DNA from: Actinomycetota bacterium
Lineage (GTDB): Bacteria; Actinomycetota; Thermoleophilia; Gaiellales; Gaiellaceae
NCBI GenBank assembly: GCA_013812465.1
Contig: JACCTK010000007.1
Coordinates: 1-8,173, forward strand
Reading direction: 5' to 3'
Length of the DNA stretch: 8,173 nucleotides
The translations under genes were made by a program, and so were the position numbers. Below, piece by piece: positions 1-6,528 of the stretch. The notes beneath the pieces were generated by a model. That model worked only from the letters and a program-made list of their open reading frames with translations, was not told the DNA's origin and made no database searches. The stretch's first letter is position 1. The number at the start of each line of letters is the position of its first letter.

Positions 1-1
1 G

Positions 2-1486
2 CTCCAGTTCGTCGACTCGCAGACGTTCAACGGCCTCGTGTCGGTGCACGCGACCCTGATGATCTTCCTCTTCATCATTCCGGCCTTCGCGGGCCTCGCG
101 AACTTCGCCGTGCCGCTCATGCTGGGCGCTCCGGACATGGCGTTCCCGCGCCTGAACGCTCTCTCTTTCTGGCTTCTGCCGATCGCGGGAATCATGTTCG
201 TCGCGAGCTTCCTCGCCCCCGGCGGCGCGTTTGGCGCCGGCTGGACGGGCTACGCGCCGCTCGCCGAGGGACAGCCGCTCGGCCAGACCTTCTTCAACAT
301 GGGCGTGCAGTGGGCCGGGGCTTCGTCGATCATGACGGCCCTCAACTTCCTGGTCACGATCATCACCATGCGCGCGCCGGGGATGACCTTCTGGCGCATG
401 CCGCTACTCGTCTGGGCGAACTTCACGACCTCGCTTCTCGTCGTCATCGCGACGCCGTTCATCGCCGGCTCGCAGTTCTTCGTGATGTTCGATCGGATCA
501 TGCACACCGACTTCTTCACACCCGAAGGAGGCGGGTACGCCCTCGGCTACCAGCACATCTTCTGGTTCTACAGCCATCCGGCGGTCTACATCATGATGCT
601 GCCCGGCTTCGGGATCGTCTCCGAGGTCATCGCCGCGATGTCCCGGAAGCCCATCTTCGGCTACCGGCTGATGGCGCTCTCGTTGCTCGGGATCCTCGTG
701 CTCGGCTTCTCGGTGTGGGCACACCACATGTTCGTCGCGGGCATGGCGGACTGGCTGCGCGTCCCGATGATGATCACGACCCTGTTGATCGCGGTCCCGA
801 CCGGAATCAAGATCTTCTCCTGGGTGGCCACCCTCTGGCGGGGACGCATCCATCTGAACACCCCGATGCTCTTCGCGCTCGGCTTCGTGACCATGTTCGT
901 CATCGGCGGCCTCTCGGGGATCTATCTCGGCGCGGTTCCGATCACGATCCACGCGTCGGACACGTACTTCATCGTCGCGCACATCCATTACGTGCTCTTC
1001 GGCGGCTCGGTCTTCACGATCTTCGCCGGCGTCTACTACTGGTTCCCGAAGATGACCGGGCGGATGTACAACGAGCGCCTCGGGAAGATCCACTTCTGGA
1101 TGACCTTCGTCGCCTTCAACGCCACGTTCTTCCCCATGCACTACGTCGGTCTCCGGGGCATGCCGCGCCGGGTCTCCGACTACAAGGAGGCCTTCGGCGA
1201 CTTGAACTTCGCGATCACCATCGCCTCCTTCCTGCTCGGGATCTCGTTCGTGGTCTTCGTCTACAACATCGTCATCAGTTGGACTCGCGGGCCGATCGCG
1301 GACGCGAATCCGTGGCGCGCTCTCACGCTCGAGTGGCAGGTGACTTCGCCTCCGCCGATCTTCAACTTCGACGAGATCCCGCAGGTCGTCGCCGGGCCGT
1401 ACGAGTACGGGGTGCCCGGCGCCCGGCATGCGGTGATGAGCCCGGCCAAGGAGCCTCAGGAGGTGGCGGAAGAGGTGCATGCATGA
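2..1486 (+). CDS. ctaD: Cytochrome c oxidase subunit I, A2-type haem-copper oxidase (5' truncated)
   Basis: Catalytic subunit of the aa3-type terminal oxidase, which reduces O2 to water in the cytoplasmic membrane and pumps protons. The reading frame is open from base 2, so the N-terminus and first membrane helix lie outside the window; 494 residues are visible. Numbering from base 2, the key residues are all recognisable: H16 and H329 (haem a), H327 (haem a3), H192, H241 and H242 (CuB), and Y196, the tyrosine that crosslinks to the CuB histidine. The K-channel T267 and K270 (PTGIKIFSW) and the D-channel entrance D45 (APDMAFPR) are present. The motif at 569-589 reads YSHPAVY, so the usual HPEVY glutamate is replaced by alanine with an upstream Tyr-Ser, which is the signature of type A2 enzymes. 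The C-terminal part (FFPMHYVGLRGMPRR, later PPPIFNF) matches the family. The stop overlaps the start of the next gene (ATGA at 1483-1486). A GTG at 38 could be mistaken for a start, but homology clearly continues upstream of it. Subunit II is expected upstream. Confidence 0.97.
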   Translation, partial: LQFVDSQTFNGLVSVHATLMIFLFIIPAFAGLANFAVPLMLGAPDMAFPRLNALSFWLLPIAGIMFVASFLAPGGAFGAGWTGYAPLAEGQPLGQTFFNMGVQWAGASSIMTALNFLVTIITMRAPGMTFWRMPLLVWANFTTSLLVVIATPFIAGSQFFVMFDRIMHTDFFTPEGGGYALGYQHIFWFYSHPAVYIMMLPGFGIVSEVIAAMSRKPIFGYRLMALSLLGILVLGFSVWAHHMFVAGMADWLRVPMMITTLLIAVPTGIKIFSWVATLWRGRIHLNTPMLFALGFVTMFVIGGLSGIYLGAVPITIHASDTYFIVAHIHYVLFGGSVFTIFAGVYYWFPKMTGRMYNERLGKIHFWMTFVAFNATFFPMHYVGLRGMPRRVSDYKEAFGDLNFAITIASFLLGISFVVFVYNIVISWTRGPIADANPWRALTLEWQVTSPPPIFNFDEIPQVVAGPYEYGVPGARHAVMSPAKEPQEVAEEVHA

Positions 1487-2322
1487 CGCCAACAACCGCT
1501 CAGATCCTCGTCGTCGCCAATGAGACGCTGGTCGGGGGCGAACTCGTCGCCGCGGTCGAGCGGCGGGCTCGGAAGGGCCCGGTACGGGTGATCGTGGTGG
1601 CGCCGGTGACGCAGCCGAGAGCGGGCTACGTCGTCTATCGCGACTCGCGACGCGCCGCGGCGGGTCGTCGGCTCGACCGGATCGTGAGCACGCTCCGCGA
1701 CGCTGGCATCCCAGCGCACGGCTCGGTGTTCGACGACGAGCCAGTGGCGGCGGTCAGGGATCTGCTGGCCTCCGAGGAGATCGAAGAGATCATTGTCTCC
1801 ACGCATCCGGAGGCGAGATCGGGCTGGCTGCGCAAGAACATGCTCCAGGAGATACGCAAGGCCGCGGACGGCAGGCCGGTCGAGCATGTGGTCAGCGACG
1901 CCTCCGTCCAGACCAGCGCGAACGTGCTCATCGTCGCCAACGAGACCGTCCTCGGCGAGCAGTTGCTCGAGCGAATCCGGGCACGCGCGAAGGAGGGGGA
2001 CGCCAGTTTCCTGATCATCGCGCCTCAGAGCGATCCGGTGCGCTCCCAGCGCCCGAAGGCCGAGCAGCGCCTGCGAGCGGCGCTTTCCGAGCTTCGCGCG
2101 GAGGGCGTCGACATCCACGGCCAGATCGCCCATCCGGACCCGTTCACGGCCACCATGCAGGCCATCCGCGACGAGCGGACGGACGAGATCATCGTCTCCA
2201 CGTTCTCCGGCGCCCGCTCGGGCTGGCTCCGCCGCGATCTCGTCGGACGCCTCCGCTCCGAGAGCGGCCTGCCCGTCGAGCACGTCATCGTGGAGCCGGC
2301 GGCGGTTCCGGTGAGCGCATGA
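1483..2322 (+). CDS. Tandem two-domain VANET/USP-like alpha-beta protein of unknown function in the oxidase operon
   Basis: The product is a soluble protein of 279 residues with no signal peptide or membrane helix, made of two copies of one domain. Domain 1 covers about residues 7-139 and domain 2 about 147-272. Each begins with a hydrophobic beta strand ending in VANET (residues 11-15 and 151-155), then a helix, a strand ending in AP, a basic helix (LDRIVSTLRDAG, LRAALSELRAEG), a strand with HG, the block VST....RSGWLR (105-117 and 238-250), and a closing PVEHV strand. This alternating pattern resembles universal stress protein or HUP-type Rossmann folds, but the classical USP G-x2-G-x9-G(S/T) ATP motif is not evident. 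The ATG overlaps the ctaD stop by four bases, with AGAGGT at 1471-1476 as a good ribosome site, so it is translationally coupled to ctaD. It also overlaps ctaE. The context suggests a role in oxidase assembly, regulation or stress sensing; that is inference only. The third domain copy is in the gene at 2941. Confidence 0.9.
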   Translation: MTPTTAQILVVANETLVGGELVAAVERRARKGPVRVIVVAPVTQPRAGYVVYRDSRRAAAGRRLDRIVSTLRDAGIPAHGSVFDDEPVAAVRDLLASEEIEEIIVSTHPEARSGWLRKNMLQEIRKAADGRPVEHVVSDASVQTSANVLIVANETVLGEQLLERIRARAKEGDASFLIIAPQSDPVRSQRPKAEQRLRAALSELRAEGVDIHGQIAHPDPFTATMQAIRDERTDEIIVSTFSGARSGWLRRDLVGRLRSESGLPVEHVIVEPAAVPVSA

Positions 2323-2930
2323 CGAGCCACGCGGAAGCGGTGCACGACCACCACGGCCCCCCCGAGGCAAACCAGAGCTCCCGTATCAACGCGCGTCTGC
2401 TCGGGATGCTGATCTTCATCGCCTCCGAGGCGATGCTGTTCGGCTCGTTCTTCACGGCCTACTTCTTCGTGCGGGTCGTGAATCCCGACGCGCCCTCCGA
2501 ATGGCCGCCGGAGCCGTATCACTTCCCCGTCTTCGTAGCCGGAGTCAACACGGCCATCCTCGTGACGTCGAGCTTCACGATGCATTGGGCGCAGCAGTCG
2601 ATCAAGGCCGGGAACCGGAGGGCGTTTCTCGCCGGGATGGTGCTGACCTTCATCATGGGCCTCGCGTTCCTGCTCACGCAGGCGGTCGAGTATCTGAACG
2701 TGGGCTTCAATACCGGTGACGGAGCGTTCGCCTCGGTCTTCTTCGGGCTCACCGGGCTGCACGGCGCCCATGTCTTCGTCGGATTGACCCTGCTCGGAAT
2801 GGTCATCGTGCGCGGCTTCCGCGGCCATTTCACCGCTGAGCACCACCACGGCGTCGAGCTGCCGGGGATCTACTGGCACTTCGTCGATGTCATGTGGATC
2901 GTGGTGTACTCGGTCGTCTATCTCATCTGA
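2319..2930 (+). CDS. ctaE: Cytochrome c oxidase subunit III
   Basis: This is a structural, non-redox subunit of the aa3 oxidase that stabilises subunit I and proton uptake. The 203-residue protein has a short His-rich N-terminus followed by five membrane helices, the common compact form of bacterial subunit III (seven-helix versions are longer). Family landmarks are the first-helix segment LIFIASEAMLFGSFF with its conserved Glu, the later GLHGAHVFVGL helix, and the C-terminal YWHFVDVMWIVVY, which is the typical subunit III ending. The ATG start overlaps the preceding stop (ATGA at 2319-2322), with GGTGAG just upstream as a probable ribosome site. Its position after ctaD, split from it by the VANET protein, is unusual in that the classical order places III directly beside I or with a small subunit IV. 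Confidence 0.97.
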   Translation: MTSHAEAVHDHHGPPEANQSSRINARLLGMLIFIASEAMLFGSFFTAYFFVRVVNPDAPSEWPPEPYHFPVFVAGVNTAILVTSSFTMHWAQQSIKAGNRRAFLAGMVLTFIMGLAFLLTQAVEYLNVGFNTGDGAFASVFFGLTGLHGAHVFVGLTLLGMVIVRGFRGHFTAEHHHGVELPGIYWHFVDVMWIVVYSVVYLI

Positions 2931-2940
2931 CCAGCGGTTG

Positions 2941-3570
2941 ATGGAGAGCCCCTTCCGCAGCGAGGCGGCGGCTTTCCGCTTCCTGCTCCTCTCGATCGGC
3001 GCGTTCGCCCTGATCGTCGGGGCATCGTGGATCAACTCGTGGCTCGGTCTCCTCGTCTTTCTCGCGCTCTCGGCCGCGGCGGTCTGGGTCTACACGCGTC
3101 AGCGCGGCCCCGGTCCGCCAAGGGAGCAGATCGAGCAGCTCGGTCCTCCCGATGAGAAGCGCGTGCTGGTCGTGGCGAACGAGACCGTCGGCGGTGAGGA
3201 GCTCATGGCGGTGATCGGTGAGCTCGCCCTCGCGGGGAAGTCGCTCTTCTACGTCGTCTGTCCGGCGTTGAACTCGCGGTTGAGAACGTGGACGTCCGAC
3301 GAGGATCCCGCGCGAGCCGCCGCCCAGAGCCGTCTCCGGGCGACGCTGGAGCGTCTCTCGTCGGTCGGGATCGAGGCGCGGGGCGACATCGGCGACGTCG
3401 ATCCGCTGGTCGCGGTCGAGGATGCCGTGCGGCTGTTCCGGCCCAATGAGCTGATCGTGTCGACGCATCCCGAAGGACGATCGAACTGGCTGGAGCGGGG
3501 CGTAGTCCGCGCCCTGCGCGAGCGCTACGACGTGCCGGTGACGCACGTCGTCGTCGATCTGGAGGGGTGA
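2941..3570 (+). CDS. Two-helix membrane protein with C-terminal VANET/USP-like domain
   Basis: The product has 209 residues. Residues 12-30 and 34-51 are two hydrophobic helices joined by a very short turn (IN-S), followed by the basic RQR stretch, which by the positive-inside rule puts both termini in the cytoplasm. Residues 73-209 are a single copy of the same domain found twice in the gene at 1483: VANET at 78-82, then VSTHPEGRSNWLER and a PVTHVVV ending. It starts 10 bases after the ctaE stop and is the last gene before the terminator. A longer reading from 2887 would overlap ctaE by 44 bases and was not used. No strong Shine-Dalgarno sequence is visible, so coupling to ctaE is likely. 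The position after ctaE is where many operons carry the small membrane subunit IV, so the helical hairpin may be a subunit-IV-like anchor fused to the soluble domain. That idea is inference; no COX4 signature is recognised. Confidence 0.88.
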   Translation: MESPFRSEAAAFRFLLLSIGAFALIVGASWINSWLGLLVFLALSAAAVWVYTRQRGPGPPREQIEQLGPPDEKRVLVVANETVGGEELMAVIGELALAGKSLFYVVCPALNSRLRTWTSDEDPARAAAQSRLRATLERLSSVGIEARGDIGDVDPLVAVEDAVRLFRPNELIVSTHPEGRSNWLERGVVRALRERYDVPVTHVVVDLEG

Positions 3571-3579
3571 CTGGCACCC

Positions 3580-3604
3580 GCAGGGCGCCTGTCCCCTGCT
3601 TTTT
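3580..3604 (+). terminator. Rho-independent terminator of the oxidase operon
   Basis: A perfect 6-bp GC-rich stem, GCAGGG (3580-3585) with CCCTGC (3594-3599), encloses an 8-base loop and is followed directly by five T residues (3600-3604). It begins 10 bases after the stop of the VANET membrane gene. The T-run lies on the plus-strand side only. The minus-strand cytochrome gene ends at 3608, just beyond it, so the hairpin could weakly serve that gene too but lacks a U-tract in that direction. Confidence 0.8.
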
Positions 3605-3607
3605 CTC

Positions 3608-4285
3608 CTATCCCCCGGCTGCGGTGGAGACGTACTCGGCGACCGCCTGGATCTGCTGGGCGTCGAGCGTGTCCGTAAACGCCGGCATCGCCCCTTGGCC
3701 GTTCGTCACTCGATCGACGGCGAGCGCTTTCGAGGGCTTCGATTGATCGAGGTTGGGACCGATCGTCCCATCGGTCCCGGCGTCCTCCAGCGTGTGGCAA
3801 CTGCCGCAGCTCGCGGTGAAGATCGACTTGCCGTCCCTCGGCGCCGCAGTCGGCGCGCCGGTCCCCGCGACCGCTCCGACGTACGCCGCGACATCGGCCA
3901 CCGCGTCGTCCTGATCCCGGACACAGAACCGGTCATCCTCGACGTCGTCGCACGACGTCAACGTCGTGTCCAAGCTTGGCATCCCAATCGCTCCCGTCGA
4001 GGTCTCCTCGATGGGAAACTTGATCTGGGCGGCGACGATCTGCTCGAAGGTCTCGGTCGTCATGCCGTCGACCCGCGCCTGTGCGAACGCGTCGTCGAGA
4101 TTCGGCCCGATCACGCCTGCGGTGCCGGCGTCGGCGAGCACATGGCACCGTCCGCAGGCCTGAGTGAAGAGCTGCTTTCCGTTGCCCTGGCTGCCCCCGC
4201 TCGTATAGCCCCCGGTGCCGCATCCGCCGAGGGCGATTGTCAGACCGGCCGCGCAGATGGCGCAGAGAAAGACGGCGACCCTCAC
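3608..4285 (-). CDS. Dihaem c-type cytochrome, probable lipoprotein
   Basis: The 225-residue protein has a hydrophobic N-terminal leader ending in a lipobox LGGC, with C22 the likely lipidated cysteine, so it should be anchored on the outer face of the membrane. Two cytochrome c domains follow. The first has CGRCH at 44-48 with a probable axial Met in GMPS (M102). The second has CGSCH at 160-164 with M200 in GAMPAF. Each haem site is followed by the same pattern, H-x-L-x-DAGT-x-G-x-IGPNLD, indicating an internal duplication. The first domain carries an extra loop with C112 and C121, which could form a disulfide. It likely shuttles electrons to the oxidase encoded convergently next door; that partner is inferred from proximity. 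The start is a GTG; no clear Shine-Dalgarno sequence precedes it. It is probably the last gene of the minus-strand unit, separated from the TPR gene by the palindromic element. Confidence 0.93.
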   Translation of the reverse strand: MRVAVFLCAICAAGLTIALGGCGTGGYTSGGSQGNGKQLFTQACGRCHVLADAGTAGVIGPNLDDAFAQARVDGMTTETFEQIVAAQIKFPIEETSTGAIGMPSLDTTLTSCDDVEDDRFCVRDQDDAVADVAAYVGAVAGTGAPTAAPRDGKSIFTASCGSCHTLEDAGTDGTIGPNLDQSKPSKALAVDRVTNGQGAMPAFTDTLDAQQIQAVAEYVSTAAGG

Positions 4286-4297
4286 GGGGGGCGAGTC

Positions 4298-4468
4298 TAG
4301 ATGCTTGACCGGGGATTGGCGCGCAGCCGGGGGCGGTCACGACCAAGCCGGGAGACGTCACGCACTCGTCGTGCAGGCTGGTAAGCCTGGACGGCGAGGG
4401 AGGGTGGCGATCCGGCGCAGCGTCGTGGCCGTCATCCGGCCCGCCGTGAATCCCCGGTCGAGCATCTA
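4298..4468. repeat. Large imperfect palindrome with terminal inverted repeats and TA flanks (MITE-like)
   Basis: The 18-bp segments at 4300-4317 and 4449-4466 are inverted copies of each other with one difference (position 4306 against 4460). Weaker inverted similarity continues inward through much of the arms. For example, the CGGTCACGAC-type block near 4335-4344 is matched by its complement near 4421-4431. The centre at 4374-4389 is a perfect 6-bp hairpin, CAGGCT-GGTA-AGCCTG. The centres of the outer and inner repeats coincide within about two bases, so the whole segment can fold as one long hairpin. Each end is bordered by TA (4298-4299 and 4467-4468), which fits the TA target duplication of IS630/Tc1-mariner-type elements. 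No transposase is inside. The right TA forms part of the TAG stop of the TPR gene. The palindrome itself is seen directly; its mobile origin is inference. Confidence 0.7.
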
Positions 4469-5215
4469 ACCCGTGGCGGTAGTTGCAGCGCGTAGCTGCT
4501 TCAAGCGCCGCTTGACGTCGACGGCGTTCGGGTCGTCGGGCTCGAGGTCGAGGAACTTCTCGTACGCAGTGACAGCTGTGGTGACGTCGCTGGCGGATTC
4601 GGCAGTCTGGGCGAGCTCGAGCTGGTACAGGGCGTTGCGAGGCTCCGCCGCCGCGCGTCGTTTGTATGCGTCGACCGCCTGAGCCGCAGATTGCTGCGCG
4701 ACACCGAGCTCGGTTTGGACAATCGTCGAGAGCTGGCTGTCGACCGCGCTCGAGATCGGATCGGGCTCGAGCGGTCTGCCGCCGAGCTGCGTGATGCTGG
4801 CGATGCTCGCGCCCGGAGCGAGGTACGCCGCACGGACATTGGCCACCTGCGCGCGCTGCTGCGCCTCCTCGACCTTGATGAGATAGAGGCTTGCGAGATC
4901 GACGAGCGCGGCGGCGTTCTTCGGCTTCAGCGAGACGAAGCTCTCGAGCGCCTCGATCGCGTCGTCCGTGTTGCCCTCGGCCTGGTGCGCTGTCGCGAGA
5001 TCGCGGAACGCTGCCGCATCGCGGGGGTTCTCCGAGACCCGCTCCTCGGCGTCGTCGATCGACGGGACACCCGAGCTGCCGGCGCCGCCGCGGAAGACGT
5101 CTCCGATGCCGACTCCCCCTGCGCCGACGCCGAAGCCCACGAAGCCCAGCCCGAAGACGAGCGCGAGGAACAGGAACATCCACTTCGCGTTCCGCCGCAG
5201 CTTGGGGAAGAACAT
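4466..5215 (-). CDS. Membrane-anchored TPR protein
   Basis: The 249-residue protein begins with a short basic cytoplasmic segment (PKLRR). A single membrane helix follows at about 12-32, then a glycine-rich linker, so the bulk should lie outside the membrane. Tetratricopeptide-type helix pairs follow. One repeat covers about 66-99 (AFRDLATAHQAEGNTDDAIEALESFVSL), a second begins at about 100 and is broken by an Ala/Gln-rich insertion, and a C-terminal pair occupies about 172-245 (LYQLELAQTAESASDVTTAV, AYEKFLDLEPDD). TPRs mediate protein-protein contacts. The topology recalls TPR assembly factors such as CcmH/CcmI or NrfG, and the next gene is a c-type cytochrome, but no specific family signature is seen. 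The ATG at 5215 was chosen because GAGGA lies four bases upstream. It starts 11 nt after the amidohydrolase stop. Its TAG stop abuts the palindromic element. Confidence 0.88.
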   Translation of the reverse strand: MFFPKLRRNAKWMFLFLALVFGLGFVGFGVGAGGVGIGDVFRGGAGSSGVPSIDDAEERVSENPRDAAAFRDLATAHQAEGNTDDAIEALESFVSLKPKNAAALVDLASLYLIKVEEAQQRAQVANVRAAYLAPGASIASITQLGGRPLEPDPISSAVDSQLSTIVQTELGVAQQSAAQAVDAYKRRAAAEPRNALYQLELAQTAESASDVTTAVTAYEKFLDLEPDDPNAVDVKRRLKQLRAATTATG

Positions 5216-5226
5216 GTCGTCCTCGA

Positions 5227-6528
5227 CTACGACAGCCTGGCGTCGTGCAGGAGGAGCCGGCCGCGCGCGCTCCGCGCGACGTCGATCAGCTCGAGCCATG
5301 TCTCCCCTCCTTTCTCGTAGCGGGTCTCGCCGGAGACGAGAGTAGCGAGGACGCCTTCGGGCGAGCCTCCGAGTACCGTCGCCGTAACGGGATCTTCCCA
5401 GGGTAGATGCGGTGTGGTCGCGAGCGAGAGAACCGTGAGATCGGCCCATTTGCCAGGTGCCAGAGATCCGATCTCGGCGTCCAATCCGAGGGCGCGCGCC
5501 CCACCGAGAGTCGCGAGCTCGAGAGCATCCGCGGCAGAGAGAGCATCCGGTCGCCGCTCTCGAGCTCTGGCGCCGATGATCGCCGCGCGCATCTCGTCGA
5601 ACATGTCGAACGACGGTGTCGAAGCCGGGCTGTCGGTCGCGATCGAGACGCGGACGCCGGCGTCGAGCAAGTCGCGGAGCGGCGCGACGCCGCAGCCGAG
5701 GTACCCGTTCGAGCGAGGGCAGTGCGCGACGGCCACGTCGTTGGCAGCGAGGAGCGCGATCTCCTCCGCATCCGCCTGCACGCAGTGGGCCGCGAGCATG
5801 TGTGGGCCGAGCAAGTCCGCTTCGGCGAGCGCCCTGATCCCAGTAGAACCAAGAGGCGGCACGAGCATCTGTGCAAACGCTTGCCAGGTTCCTTGCCCGG
5901 TTCGGAGAAACTCGGTCTCCGCCTCGCTCTCGGCCAGGTGCGTGGCGATCGGAAGCCCCAGCTCGGCGCATGCGCGGTAGAGATCGAGCGTGCACGTATA
6001 GGGGGCATGCGGCGAGATTCCGAGCAGGACGCGCTCCGTCAGCGCCCCGGCGATGCGCTCGCGCATCGGCTCGAACCGCTCTCGGACCACGGACTCGTCC
6101 CTCCCGAAGACCTCGAGGTAGACGACGGCGCTGAGCCCGAGCTCGGCGCAAGCGGGCGCGGCGGCTCCACTGAAGCTGCAGTCTCCGACCGTCGTGATCC
6201 CCGAGCGCAAGCACTCGAGCGCCCCGAGGCGCGAGATCGCCTCCATCTCCTCGAATCCGATTCGCGCTTTCCGCTCCACGTGCAGAGCGATCCAGGGCCC
6301 GAACGAGAGCCCGTCGCCGAAACCCGCATAGGTGGTGTACTCGAGGTGCGTATGCGCGTTGACGAAGCCGGGGAAGATCGCCGCATCCGGGAAGCGTTCT
6401 CCTGTTCCGACCTCGTCCGCCGGCCCGACCCTCACGATCCGTCCGTCATCACCGATCGAAACGGCGCCGTCGCGGATGGGCGGGCCTTCGACTGGCACCA
6501 CCCAGTCCGCGGAGAGGACTCGTTTCAC
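5227..6528 (-). CDS. Amidohydrolase of the SsnA/TrzA/aminofutalosine deaminase group
   Basis: The product is a metal-dependent deaminase or hydrolase of 433 residues, the usual length for this group, with an (alpha/beta)8 barrel and a split beta-sandwich formed from both ends. Metal-site and catalytic motifs are in order: H59-T-H61 (PGFVNAHTHLEY), PHAPYT at 173-178, H197 and E200 in THLAES, H248 in AAHC, H269 in HCPRSN, and D299 in IATDSP, followed by the LAPGKWADLTVL ending that returns to the sandwich domain. This arrangement is typical of cytosine-deaminase-like enzymes acting on purine or adenosine-type substrates. The HTHLEY variant and the following GFGDGLSFGPWI suggest aminodeoxyfutalosine deaminase (menaquinone pathway) or a close relative; methylthioadenosine/SAH deaminase and chlorohydrolases remain possible. 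The GTG start overlaps the tatC stop (GTGA), and the TPR gene follows after 11 nt, so it sits in the middle of the minus-strand operon. Confidence 0.92.
   Translation of the reverse strand: MKRVLSADWVVPVEGPPIRDGAVSIGDDGRIVRVGPADEVGTGERFPDAAIFPGFVNAHTHLEYTTYAGFGDGLSFGPWIALHVERKARIGFEEMEAISRLGALECLRSGITTVGDCSFSGAAAPACAELGLSAVVYLEVFGRDESVVRERFEPMRERIAGALTERVLLGISPHAPYTCTLDLYRACAELGLPIATHLAESEAETEFLRTGQGTWQAFAQMLVPPLGSTGIRALAEADLLGPHMLAAHCVQADAEEIALLAANDVAVAHCPRSNGYLGCGVAPLRDLLDAGVRVSIATDSPASTPSFDMFDEMRAAIIGARARERRPDALSAADALELATLGGARALGLDAEIGSLAPGKWADLTVLSLATTPHLPWEDPVTATVLGGSPEGVLATLVSGETRYEKGGETWLELIDVARSARGRLLLHDARLS

Noticed and set aside
310..1482. Upstream extension of the frame used by the tandem VANET gene, running through ctaD
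   Set aside because: It is an Arg/His-rich out-of-frame reading of ctaD; the real protein starts at ATG 1483, where the domain pattern and the ribosome site begin.
404..1495. Long minus-strand open frame opposite ctaD
   Set aside because: Low-complexity Arg/Asp/His/Glu-rich product typical of antisense frames in GC-rich genes; ctaD is certain on the other strand.
2887..2940. Longer start for the two-helix VANET gene
   Set aside because: It would overlap ctaE by 44 bases and adds a polar, Ser/Cys-rich stretch; ATG 2941 places the first helix at the normal distance from the N-terminus.
2025..3035. Minus-strand open frame opposite the VANET gene and ctaE
   Set aside because: Overlaps two well-supported plus-strand genes and has shadow-like composition.
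4301..4384. Small plus-strand ORF starting MLDRG, and its mirror on the minus strand from 4465 (35 codons)
   Set aside because: Both arise because the terminal inverted repeat contains ATG; neither has coding signatures, so they are treated as by-products of the palindrome.
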